DNA from: an uncultured Eubacteriales bacterium
GTDB taxonomy: Bacteria > Bacillota > Clostridia > Oscillospirales > Oscillospiraceae
Reading direction: 5' to 3'
Assembly (NCBI GenBank): GCA_934567745.1
Contig: CAKTJM010000004.1
Span: 1 to 30,994, forward strand
DNA: 30,994 nt
Shown here: positions 19,672 to 27,302 of the stretch, piece after piece
Layout: every line of letters starts with the position of its first letter
Numbering within the stretch: the first letter of the stretch is position 1
Translations under genes and position numbers: made by a program
The notes under the pieces: model-generated
Database searches by the model: none
Told to the model about the DNA's origin: nothing
The model's input: the letters and a program-made list of their open reading frames with translations, nothing else

Positions 19672-20883
19672 ATGAAAGCTATCATACGCAGGGGCCTGGC
19701 GGTCGCGCTCAGCGCGGTGCTGCTGACGGGCGCGCTGTCCGGCTGCGGGAGCAGCTACGACCCGGTGAAGGAGGTCATGGGCTATCCCGGCTCGACGGTC
19801 CTCTTCAAGGTGGACGGGAACGATGTCACCGCGAGCGACTACTTCTTCTGGATGGCCAAGAACGCGGACTATGTCGCCTCGTACTACAGTGCGATGGGCG
19901 GCGCGGTCGATTGGACGGCCAGCATCGACGGGGACGGCGGGGCCACCATGGACGAGTACGTCAAGAGCGAGTCCCAGAACACCGCCGTCGTCTACAGCGT
20001 CGTGGCGGAGAAGGCCGCGGCGGCCGGGTATGAGTTCACCGCCGAGGACAAGTCCGACTACGATGAGCAGTGCGCCGAAACGAAGGAGCAGCTCGGCGGC
20101 GAGGAGGCCTATCAGGACTATCTGAAGACCATGTGCCTGACCGACGACCTGATGCTCGAGATGAGCAAGGTCGGCGTGGTGTACAGCCACATGGAGGCCG
20201 GTCTGTGCGCCGACGGCGGCGAGTACGCCCCCGCCGAGGGCGAGCTGGCCCAGTACGCCGACGACAACGGCCTGCTGTGCGCCAAGCACATCCTGCTGCT
20301 GACGAAGGACATGTCCACCGGTCAGGTCCTCTCGGACGAGCAGAAGGCCGAAAAGAAGGCGAAGGCCGAGGAGCTGCTGGCGCAGCTCCAGGCCATCAGC
20401 GACCCGGAGGAGCTGGAGACCAAGTTCGACGAGCTGATGCAGGCCAACAGCGAGGACAGCGGGCTGCAGAGCAACCCCGACGGCTATGTCTTCGGCGACG
20501 GCGAGATGGTCCAGCCGTTCGAGGATGCCACGAAGGCGCTCGCGCCCGGCCAGATCTCCGGCATCGTGGAGAGCGACTTCGGCTACCACATCATCCTGCG
20601 CCTGGACCCGGCGGACGCCCCGGCCCTGCGCGAGGAGTGGCAGGCCCAGAAGATGGACGGCGTGCTCGAGCAGTGGGTCGAGGAGGCCCAGGTCGAGACG
20701 ACCCAGACCTACGACGACCTGACCACCGCCGACTTCTATGAGAAGCTGACTGCCTACCGCGCGACGCTCGAGGACGCTGCGGACCAGACCGATCCCGCCC
20801 AGGATCCGAACGCGGAGGACCAGGGCACCGGCACCGGCGACGGCAGCACGGACGGGACTGACGCCGACCAGCCCACCGAGTGA
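19672..20883 (+). CDS. PrsA-like peptidyl-prolyl isomerase lipoprotein
   Basis: 403 residues. A lipoprotein signal peptide with lipobox LSGC (C25) targets it to the outer face of the membrane. A SurA-N-like helical region follows, then a parvulin/PpiC-type domain: LCAKHILLLTK near residue 200, a helical insert, and GYVFGDGEMVQPFEDATKAL with SDFGYHIILRL. It should fold secreted proteins or isomerise prolyl bonds, like Bacillus PrsA. The last 35 residues are an acidic Asp/Thr/Gly-rich tail that looks disordered. ATG at 19672 is chosen because AAAGGAG lies just upstream; an in-frame ATG eight codons earlier is rejected. It is divergent from prs and monocistronic. Confidence 0.9.
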   Translation: MKAIIRRGLAVALSAVLLTGALSGCGSSYDPVKEVMGYPGSTVLFKVDGNDVTASDYFFWMAKNADYVASYYSAMGGAVDWTASIDGDGGATMDEYVKSESQNTAVVYSVVAEKAAAAGYEFTAEDKSDYDEQCAETKEQLGGEEAYQDYLKTMCLTDDLMLEMSKVGVVYSHMEAGLCADGGEYAPAEGELAQYADDNGLLCAKHILLLTKDMSTGQVLSDEQKAEKKAKAEELLAQLQAISDPEELETKFDELMQANSEDSGLQSNPDGYVFGDGEMVQPFEDATKALAPGQISGIVESDFGYHIILRLDPADAPALREEWQAQKMDGVLEQWVEEAQVETTQTYDDLTTADFYEKLTAYRATLEDAADQTDPAQDPNAEDQGTGTGDGSTDGTDADQPTE

Positions 20884-20928
20884 CCCGCTCGGACGGGACC
20901 GATACCAACGATATCCCACGAGACCCCA

Positions 20929-21182
20929 CGAAGGGACGCCATCCGGACCGGATGGCGTCCTCAGGCTGTCGAAAGCCCCCTGCGGGCCCTTCCGACAGGG
21001 GGGATGCAGCCCCCTGCGCGCGCCCTGCGGGCACACTTGTGGGCTGAGATGTATTTTCTCCGACGCGCAGGTCGCCGGAGAAAATGACCTGGCTCTATTT
21101 CGCGCCTGCGGGCGCGAAACTCTGCGAGGCTTTTTTGACACGCTCGAAGGGACGCCATCCGGACCGGATGGAGTCCCTTTTT
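20929..21182. repeat. Structured intergenic element flanked by 27-bp direct repeats
   Basis: In the 410-base gene-free gap, a 27-bp sequence (20929-20955) recurs perfectly at 21145-21171, 216 bases on. Each copy is itself a hairpin. Between them lie further hairpins: CTGTCG/CGACAG (20965-20998 region), a 9-bp stem TTTTCTCCG/CGGAGAAAA and a 9-bp stem TTTCGCGCC/GGCGCGAAA with loop TGCG. No coding frame is credible. The remaining bases up to the ATPase start (21183-21293) show no clear signal except its ribosome site. Confidence 0.7.
21149..21182 (+). terminator. Terminator at the right copy of the repeat
   Basis: GGGAC...GTCCC hairpin with one mismatch (G/A), followed by TTTTT. The left copy (20933-20960) has the same stem but no T-run. 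Confidence 0.75.
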
Positions 21183-21293
21183 CGTGGAAAGAAAACCGGT
21201 CCCCCACGCCCGGATCCGGCACGATCCGCGGCGCGGCGGGTCTATCCTGTGAGGGAAAGACCGCCGGGACGAGCCCGGGGAAGGGGGACCCAT

Positions 21294-23948
21294 ATGGACA
21301 AGAGCGTACATGCCCTGGGGCTGACGGAGCTGATCGCGCAGCTGGAGACGGATCCGGAGCGCGGCCTGTCGGCCCAGGAGGCCGCGCGGCGGCTGGAGCG
21401 CCACGGGGAGAACCGCCTGCGGGAAGCTGCCCGGCCGCCGCTGCTCCTGCGGGTGCTGGGGCAGCTCAAGGACCCGATGATCCTGGTGCTGCTGGCCGCG
21501 GCGGCGCTGTCCCTGCTGATGGGGGCGCCGGAGGACTGGCTGGACGCGGCGATCATCCTGGTGATCGTGGTGGTGAACACGGTCCTGTCCCTCTCGCAGG
21601 AGGACAACGCGCAGAAGGCGCTGGAGGCCCTGCGGCAGCTGACGGCCCCGCACACGCGGACGCTCCGCGACGGGACGGAGCACCTGCTGGAGAGCGCGAA
21701 GCTGGTGCCGGGCGACGTGATCGTGCTCGAGGCCGGGGACTATGTCCCGGCGGACGGGCGCATCCTGTGGGAGGCCGGATTGCAGACGGACGAGTCGGCG
21801 ATGACGGGCGAGTCCCTGCCCGTGCGCAAGCGCGCGGGCGGCGGCCTGGCGGAGCTGACCCCGCTGGCCGAGCGGCGGAACATGGTGATCGGCGGGACGG
21901 TGGTCCTGGCGGGCCGGGCGCGGGTGGCGGTGACGGCGACGGGGATGTCCTCGGAGATGGGCCGCATCGCCGGGCTGCTCCTGGGCCAGCAGCAGGGGGA
22001 CACGCCCCTCCAGCGGAAGATGGCGGAGGTCTCACGGACCCTGTCGCTGGTGTGCGTGGGCGTGTGCGCGGTGATGTTCGGCATCGGTACGCTCCAGCAC
22101 CGGGACATGCTCGACCTGTTCCTGACGGCGGTGGCCCTGGCGGTGGCGGCGATCCCGGAGGGGCTCCCGGCCATCGTGACGATCGTCCTCGCGCTGGGCG
22201 TGGGCCGCATGGCGCGGCGCAACGCCATCGTCAAGCGCCTGCCCGCGGTGGAGACCCTCGGCTGCGCGTCGGTCATCTGCTCGGACAAGACGGGCACGCT
22301 GACGCAGAATCGGATGACGGTCCGAGAGGTCTGGACGCCCGGCCGCGCGCAGGAGGCGCGCGCCCTGACGCTCGGGACGCTGTGCAGCGACGTCCGCCCC
22401 GCGCCGGAGGGCTTCACCGGGGACCCGACGGAGGTGGCCATCGCGGCCCGGGCGGCGCAGGAGGGCCTACATAAGGACGCGCTGGAGCGGGACCAGCCCC
22501 GGCGCGGCGAGGTGCCGTTCGACGCGGTGCGCAAGCGGATGAGCACCTGTCACGCGCTCTCCGGCGGGGCGCATCTCATCGCGGTCAAGGGCGCGCCGGA
22601 GTCGGTCCTGGCGCGGTGCACCGCCGTGCTGGGGCCGGACGGGCCGGTCCCGCTCACCGAGGGCCAGCGGCGCGGGATCCGCGAGATGGACGCGCGGCTG
22701 GCGGGCAAGGCCCTGCGGGTCCTCGCGGTGGCGGAGCGGCGGCAGCGCGAGCGGCCGAAGCACTTCGCGGCGGACGAGCTGGAGCGGGACCTGGTGTTCG
22801 TGGGCCTGATCGGGATGATCGACCCGCCGCGCCCGGAGGTCCGCGACGCGGTGGACCGCTGCACGGCGGCGGGGATCCGCCCGGTGATGATCACGGGGGA
22901 CCACAGGGAGACGGCGGTGGCGATCGCGCGGGAGCTGGGCATCCTGCGGCCGGGGGACCGGGCGATCGACGGCGCGGGCCTGGACCTGCTGGACCAGGAG
23001 ACCCTTGAACGCGACATCGGGACCTGGTCGGTCTTCGCGCGGGTCACGCCGGAGCACAAGCTGAGGATCGTCCGCGCGTGGCAGCAGCGCGGCCACGTGG
23101 TGGCGATGACGGGCGACGGGGTGAACGACGCCCCGGCGCTGCGCAGCGCGGACATCGGCTGCGCCATGGGCCGGGCCGGGACGGACGTGGCCAAGGGCGC
23201 GGCGGACATGATCCTGACGGACGACGACTTCTCGACGATCGTGGCGGCGGTGGAGCAGGGACGGGGCATCTATGCGAACGTCTGCAAGGCGATCCACTAC
23301 CTGCTCTCCTGCAACATCGGGGAGATCCTGGCGATCTTCCTGGCGACGGTGCTGGCCTTCCCGCACGCGCCGCTGACGGCGGTGCAGCTGCTGTGGCTGA
23401 ACCTGGTGACGGACTCGCTCCCGGCGCTGGCGCTGGGGCTGGAGCCGGTGGAGCCGACGGCGATGGAGCGCCCGCCCCGGCGGCGGGACGAGGCGCTGTT
23501 CACGAGGGCGTTCTCCCTCCGCCTGGTGTGGCAGGGGGCGCTGGTGGGCGGCCTGACGCTGCTGGCCTACGGCCTGGGGCTGCGGGCGGGCGACCCGGCG
23601 GCGGCGAACACGATGGCGTTCGCGACGCTGACGTTCAGCCAGCTCTTCCACGCCTACGACGTGCGCAGCGAGGAGACCTCGCTGTGGGCGCTGGGGCCGC
23701 TGTCGAACCGGGCGATGAACAAGGCGTTCCTGGTCGGGATGGCCTTGCAGCTGGCGGTGCTGCTGGCGCCGCCGCTCCAGGGGGCCTTCTCGGTGGTCCC
23801 GCTCACGGCGGGCCAGTGGGGGATGGTCGCAGTGCTGGCGATCGCGCCGCTGGTGATCTGCGAGACGGTCAAGGCCGTCCGGCGCGCCGGAGCGCGCCGA
23901 CGGCAGAAGGAAGCACAGCGCGCGCGGGCGCACGCAGTGAGGGGGTGA
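21294..23948 (+). CDS. Calcium-type P-type ATPase (P2A)
   Basis: 884 residues, a cation-pumping P-type ATPase of the SERCA-like group, driven by ATP through an aspartyl phosphate. Order: N-terminal cation-ATPase domain (GLSAQEAARRLERHGENRL), TM1-2, actuator with TGES, TM3-4 with PEGLPA, phosphorylation motif SDKTGTLT (D331), nucleotide domain (KGAPES), hinge TGDGVNDAPAL, and TM5-10. Ca2+-ligand positions match SERCA in TM4 (PEGLP), TM5 (CNIGEI, with Asn and Glu) and TM6 (NLVTDSLPA), but the TM8 Glu seems absent (TLTFSQLFHAY). Calcium export is the best guess; other divalent ions are possible. ATG with GAAGGGGG upstream; no clear promoter was found. Confidence 0.93.
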   Translation: MDKSVHALGLTELIAQLETDPERGLSAQEAARRLERHGENRLREAARPPLLLRVLGQLKDPMILVLLAAAALSLLMGAPEDWLDAAIILVIVVVNTVLSLSQEDNAQKALEALRQLTAPHTRTLRDGTEHLLESAKLVPGDVIVLEAGDYVPADGRILWEAGLQTDESAMTGESLPVRKRAGGGLAELTPLAERRNMVIGGTVVLAGRARVAVTATGMSSEMGRIAGLLLGQQQGDTPLQRKMAEVSRTLSLVCVGVCAVMFGIGTLQHRDMLDLFLTAVALAVAAIPEGLPAIVTIVLALGVGRMARRNAIVKRLPAVETLGCASVICSDKTGTLTQNRMTVREVWTPGRAQEARALTLGTLCSDVRPAPEGFTGDPTEVAIAARAAQEGLHKDALERDQPRRGEVPFDAVRKRMSTCHALSGGAHLIAVKGAPESVLARCTAVLGPDGPVPLTEGQRRGIREMDARLAGKALRVLAVAERRQRERPKHFAADELERDLVFVGLIGMIDPPRPEVRDAVDRCTAAGIRPVMITGDHRETAVAIARELGILRPGDRAIDGAGLDLLDQETLERDIGTWSVFARVTPEHKLRIVRAWQQRGHVVAMTGDGVNDAPALRSADIGCAMGRAGTDVAKGAADMILTDDDFSTIVAAVEQGRGIYANVCKAIHYLLSCNIGEILAIFLATVLAFPHAPLTAVQLLWLNLVTDSLPALALGLEPVEPTAMERPPRRRDEALFTRAFSLRLVWQGALVGGLTLLAYGLGLRAGDPAAANTMAFATLTFSQLFHAYDVRSEETSLWALGPLSNRAMNKAFLVGMALQLAVLLAPPLQGAFSVVPLTAGQWGMVAVLAIAPLVICETVKAVRRAGARRRQKEAQRARAHAVRG

Positions 23949-24026
23949 CGAGAGCGGCGGCGCGCGGCATGGGACAGACGGGGCGGTGGAGCCGCCTACA
24001 TCAGATCAAAGGAGGATAAAAAGGAA

Positions 24027-24055
24027 GGGGACCGGCCCATGGGCCGGTCCCCTTT
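24027..24055. terminator. Bidirectional terminator between ATPase and anti-sigma genes
   Basis: A 12-bp perfect stem (24027-24038 with 24041-24052) with loop AT. TTTCG follows on the plus strand and TTCCTTTTTA on the minus strand. It sits between convergent genes. Confidence 0.85.
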
Positions 24056-24067
24056 CGTATGCCCGTC

Positions 24068-25120
24068 TCAGCGCAGGTCGATCGTCACGTCTCCGACGGT
24101 CACGCTGGCGATCTCGTCCAGCGGCCGGACCGACCGGAAGAGCCAGTCCTCCCGCACGGTCAGCGCGCCGTCGTCCGCCGCTGGGACCGTCTCGACCCCG
24201 TGCCGGGCGCAGCCGGACGCGGTGAGCGTCGTCCCGTCGGTGAAGGTCACGGTCAGGGGCAGGCCGCCCTCCAGACCGGCGACGGCCTCCTCGAACCGTG
24301 TGCTCACGTCCGCCTCCGGCACCGTGACGGTGCCCTCGACCCGGAGCGACAGCGGCGAGATCGTGACGCGGTCGAGCACCAGATCCCGTCCGGCGACGCG
24401 CATCTGCTGTCCGGCGGGCAGGTCCCTCTGGGCGTCGGACGCGGCGTCGAGCGGGAAGGTCAGCGTCCACGGCCCCGCGGCGATCGGCTCCTCGACGAGG
24501 GTCGTCCCGTCCGCGGCGTAGTGGTGGGAGACGAGCCCCGTCAGCGTGAGCCGGACCGTGCCCCCGGTCAGCGGCGCGTCGGTCCCGAGGACGGTCTCCT
24601 CGTACCGGACCACCCCGTCCGCGCCCTGGCGGAAGGTCCCCTCGACATAGCCGTCCCGCACGCCGGGCAGGTCCGTCTGCACGGTGGTGAAGCGCAGGGG
24701 CAGGCGGTCGTCGGCCCCGGCGGGGCCGTCGTGCAGCGGCTGGCCGTCCGTCCGCCGGACGGAGCAGAGGAGGGCCAGCGCCCGGTCGTCCCGGACGACC
24801 GCCTCCACCGTGACGGCGACCCCGTCCGCCGTGGCGGTGGCCCCGACGGCCTTGCCCATCCGGTCGAGCGTCTCGACCTGGGCCGGTGCGCCGCCGAACC
24901 ACGACGCGAGGAGCGCTCCGGCGGACGCCAGTGCGCCCGTCGCCCCGGCGGTCCCGATCGAGAGCACCAGCACCGCGGCGATCAGCGCCGCCGTGACGCC
25001 CCGGCGGGACCGCCGCCTGGGCCGCTCCGTCCCGGCCGCCGCGAGCAGGCGGTCGGTCATCTCCTGCTTCTGCTGTGCGGTGAAGCACAGCGCGTCGAGC
25101 TGGGTCCGATAGTCCTTCAT
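24068..25120 (-). CDS. DUF4179-type membrane protein, probable anti-sigma factor
   Basis: 350 residues: a short cytoplasmic N-terminus (about 1-40, with a basic RPRRRSRRG stretch), one TM helix (about 41-65, GVTAALIAAVLVLSIGTAG) and a large extracytoplasmic beta-rich region. This is the layout of DUF4179 proteins encoded beside ECF sigma factors. The ATG overlaps the sigma stop (ATGA), suggesting coupled translation and a 1:1 pair. By analogy it would hold the sigma factor at the membrane and release it on an envelope signal; the signal is unknown. No zinc-finger anti-sigma motif (HXXXCXXC) is visible. GAGGG upstream is the ribosome site. Confidence 0.75.
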   Translation of the reverse strand: MKDYRTQLDALCFTAQQKQEMTDRLLAAAGTERPRRRSRRGVTAALIAAVLVLSIGTAGATGALASAGALLASWFGGAPAQVETLDRMGKAVGATATADGVAVTVEAVVRDDRALALLCSVRRTDGQPLHDGPAGADDRLPLRFTTVQTDLPGVRDGYVEGTFRQGADGVVRYEETVLGTDAPLTGGTVRLTLTGLVSHHYAADGTTLVEEPIAAGPWTLTFPLDAASDAQRDLPAGQQMRVAGRDLVLDRVTISPLSLRVEGTVTVPEADVSTRFEEAVAGLEGGLPLTVTFTDGTTLTASGCARHGVETVPAADDGALTVREDWLFRSVRPLDEIASVTVGDVTIDLR

Positions 25121-25614
25121 CCGTATCCCTCGCTTTCAAATCGTGACCGGAGCTTCGCGCGGCCCCGGCTGAGCTGTGTGGCGACGGCCGCGGGGGTCTG
25201 CCCCATGAGCTGGGCGATCTCGCGGGCCGAGTAGCCCTCGTAATAGTATAGGTACAGCACCGTGCGGTACTTCGGCGGCAGCAGCGCCACCGCCGCGAGC
25301 AGACTGCCCTCCTCCGCCTGCGGGGCGGGGACGGCCGCCGCGGCCTCCAGCGGGACGGAGGTCCGCCGCCAGTGGCTCTTGAGCTGGTCCTTGCAGACGT
25401 TGATTGCCGTGCGGAGGATCCACGCCCGCTCGTGCGCGGGCGAGTCGAACGACCGCGGCTTCTCCAGCAGCCGCAGGAACACCGTCTGGCAGATGTCCTG
25501 GGCGTCCTGGGTGGACCGGAGGTAGGTATAGCTCAGACGGAGGATGGTGTCGGAATAGGTCCCGACGAGCCGCTCGGCCTCCTGTCGGCTCAGTGTGGGT
25601 GTCGTATCGATCAC
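25117..25614 (-). CDS. ECF-type RNA polymerase sigma factor
   Basis: 165 residues from the chosen GTG. Sigma region 2 is ERLVGTYSDTILRLSYTYL with RSTQDAQDICQTVFLRLL; region 4 is LLPPKYRTVLYLYYYEGY with SAREIAQLMGQTPAAVATQL, the helix-turn-helix that reads the -35. There is no region 1 or 3, as for ECF factors. The frame is open to a GTG at 25680, but the extra 22 residues are Arg-rich and that GTG has a pyrimidine-rich upstream; the chosen GTG has AAGGG only two bases away, so the true start is uncertain. It is followed by an overlapping membrane anti-sigma candidate. An ECF-like autoregulated promoter may lie in the 25615-25680 stretch. Confidence 0.88.
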   Translation of the reverse strand: MIDTTPTLSRQEAERLVGTYSDTILRLSYTYLRSTQDAQDICQTVFLRLLEKPRSFDSPAHERAWILRTAINVCKDQLKSHWRRTSVPLEAAAAVPAPQAEEGSLLAAVALLPPKYRTVLYLYYYEGYSAREIAQLMGQTPAAVATQLSRGRAKLRSRFESEGYG

Positions 25615-25730
25615 ATCCCTTCGGGTGGGTCTGGACGCGCGTCTATCTCCTATACGATCGAGCGGGGCGATATCTGACACGGGGGACGAAAAAAGTGCCG
25701 GTCGGGGGACGACGGGCCTGGAGGGGAACG

Positions 25731-25763
25731 AAAGACCGCCCTGAGATCCAGGACGGTCTTTCT
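25731..25763. terminator. Terminator hairpin, either strand
   Basis: An 8-bp outer stem AAAGACCG/CGGTCTTT (25731-25738 with 25754-25761) continues through one mismatch into CCTG/CAGG. A short T-run follows on both strands. It most likely ends the small toxin-fragment transcript (minus). Confidence 0.65.
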
Positions 25764-25787
25764 ATGCGTTGTCGGTCGATGAGGGGC

Positions 25788-25937
25788 TTACACGATGGCG
25801 TCGAGGTGGTCCCAGTCGATGTCGCCCTTGGGTGGCGTCAGGGTCAAGTCTTTGATCGCTGCTCTGATCCGGGCAACGGACTTCTTATCCAGCTTGCTCA
25901 AAAACTTTAGAGGATCCCTGGAATACTTGATCAGCAT
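25788..25937 (-). pseudogene. Truncated RelE/ParE-like toxin gene (49 codons)
   Basis: From ATG at 25937 the frame reads MLIKYSRDPLKFLSKLDKKS, VARIRAAIKDL, then TPPKGDIDWDHLDAIV and a stop. The first 40 residues follow the RelE/ParE toxin pattern (strand, two helices with LDKK, then a PPKGDI turn), but the usual C-terminal strands with the LRVGDYRVIY-type core are missing. It therefore looks like a remnant or a very short derivative. GAAAGG is nine bases before this ATG; in-frame ATGs at 25943 and 25946 also exist. Its own promoter lies upstream and a terminator downstream. No antitoxin gene is adjacent. Identification is from pattern only. Confidence 0.5.
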
Positions 25938-25978
25938 AGGCATCATCCTTTCAAGGATAGCATCTCATCCTTTGCTCT

Positions 25979-26007
25979 ATTCTATCAGATGACTTCTCGT
26001 TGTGCAA
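25979..26007 (-). promoter_or_regulatory. Promoter of the toxin fragment
   Basis: Minus strand TTGCAC (26007-26002), 17-base spacer, TAGAAT (25984-25979; five of six). The same -35 hexamer occurs in the promoter of the 124-residue XRE gene. Confidence 0.6.
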
Positions 26008-26094
26008 CGATGTCCGGCCTCTTTGGCGATATCCTATCCATGCAAATGTACAGAGCCTTTGAGTTGGCGGTTCTCGACCTGTCCTGAGCACCGC

Positions 26095-27108
26095 TCACTC
26101 ATTATCTAAATAGTATGACGCCGTGAAGGTCCCCGTCACGGTCCGGCCGCTCTCCTGCGTCGCCGTGTAGGTGAAGGTGAAGTCCAGCACCGGCCACGCG
26201 GTCCCGCTGCTGTCCGTCTGGGTGCGGCTGGCCGCGGCCTCGGCGGCGTCCTGGTCGTAGGAGACCTCAAGGTACCCGAACCCGCCCCGGTCCGCGCCGA
26301 TGGAGGCGAGGTAGGCGGAGACGGCCGCGGGGGTGGTCAACTGGAGCGTCTTGGTCGCCAGCCCGTTCACCGTCGCCTTCGTGACCTTGAAGCTCGTGAA
26401 GGTGGCGGGGCTGCCCTTGACGGGATAGAAGAGGAAGGAGGCGAAATCGCCCTCGAAGGCCATCGCCTCGCTCGACCAGACGACGACGTCGCTGTCGGTG
26501 ATGCCGCCCCCGGCGAGCAGGGCCACCAGCAGGGTCTGGTCGGACCCCTTGCGCGCGGCGTCGAGCGCCCGGGCGCTCACCACGGCGGCGTCCCCGCGGA
26601 GGAAGGCGGTCTTGGCGCCGTATTCCCCGGAGGTGATGCCGAGCTTGTCCGTCCGCAGCCAGGGCGTGCTCCAGGAGAAGTCGGTCCCGTCCTGATAGCC
26701 CAGGGCACGCAGGAGGAAGGTCAGGTACTGCGCGGCGGTCACGGTGCTCGTGGAGCCGAAGGTCGTCGCGTCGATGCCCTTCGTCAAGCCCTTGCTGTAG
26801 GCATAGCCGACATAGGGCCGCGCCCAGTCGGCCACGTCGGTGAACGGCATGGACCAGGCGCCGGACAGGGCCGTCTGCTCGGCCCCGAGGAGCCGCACGA
26901 GCATGGTGACGGCCTCGGCGCGGGTCGGGGCGCGGTCCAGGTCGAAGATGGGCGCGCCGCCGGCGTCGGTCCCGGTGCCGCGGAAGAGCCCGAGGTTGTA
27001 CAGGAGCTGGGCGGAGGTCTGCGCCTCGGCCCGGTCCACGGCCAGGGAGGGGACGGCGAGCGCGGCCGCCAGCGCGAGGGCCAGCAGGAGAGAGACGAAC
27101 TTTTTCAT
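26095..27108 (-). CDS. Exported SLH-domain protein
   Basis: 337 residues. A Sec signal peptide (MKKFVSLLLALALAAALAVP, probable cut after SLA) is followed by SLH-type repeats: a first repeat ending PTRAEAVTMLVRLLG and a second, FTDVADWARPYVGYAYSKGL with GSTSTVTAAQYLTFLLRALG, then a less conserved region. SLH domains bind secondary cell-wall polymer, so it is likely a wall-bound surface protein. The C-terminal half (from about residue 190) is beta-rich with no recognised domain; it could be a specific binding module. ATG at 27108 is chosen because AAAGGAG lies eight bases upstream and the signal peptide starts there; the frame upstream is a shadow. It is divergent from the germination operon. 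Confidence 0.85.
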   Translation of the reverse strand: MKKFVSLLLALALAAALAVPSLAVDRAEAQTSAQLLYNLGLFRGTGTDAGGAPIFDLDRAPTRAEAVTMLVRLLGAEQTALSGAWSMPFTDVADWARPYVGYAYSKGLTKGIDATTFGSTSTVTAAQYLTFLLRALGYQDGTDFSWSTPWLRTDKLGITSGEYGAKTAFLRGDAAVVSARALDAARKGSDQTLLVALLAGGGITDSDVVVWSSEAMAFEGDFASFLFYPVKGSPATFTSFKVTKATVNGLATKTLQLTTPAAVSAYLASIGADRGGFGYLEVSYDQDAAEAAASRTQTDSSGTAWPVLDFTFTYTATQESGRTVTGTFTASYYLDNE

Positions 27109-27168
27109 GCAAGATCTCCTTTCTATGGTGGGGAAAAGAGGGGAAACTGTCGAAAACTCGATGTTTCT

Positions 27169-27197
27169 ATTGTAAACAGCCCGTGCGCATAAGTCAA
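27169..27197 (-). promoter_or_regulatory. SigA promoter of the SLH gene
   Basis: Minus strand TTGACT (27197-27192), 17-base spacer, TACAAT (27174-27169). Leader of about 55 bases. Confidence 0.8.
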
Positions 27198-27218
27198 GAC
27201 GGCAGATGCTGGGCCTGC

Positions 27219-27248
27219 GCATGATCGGCCCGGACCGGGCGCATACTG
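27219..27248 (+). promoter_or_regulatory. Putative forespore SigG promoter of the germination operon
   Basis: GCATG (27219-27223) fits the SigG -35 consensus GHATR; CATACTG (27242-27248), 18 bases on, fits the -10 CATNHTA except for its last base. It lies about 55 bases before the GerA-type gene. No SigA-type promoter is seen on this strand here. SigG control of germinant receptors is established in Bacillus; its use here is inferred. Confidence 0.5.
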
Positions 27249-27302
27249 ATATGGATCTTCGATATCCCATGAGGGAGACCATGCCAAAAGGGGGCCACGC
27301 AG

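Noticed and set aside
24008..24040. AAAGGAGG followed at some distance by an ATG (24039) after the P-type ATPase.
   Set aside because: The spacing is about 24 bases, the ATG is inside the terminator stem, and the frame is antisense to the anti-sigma gene. It may be a vestigial ribosome site.
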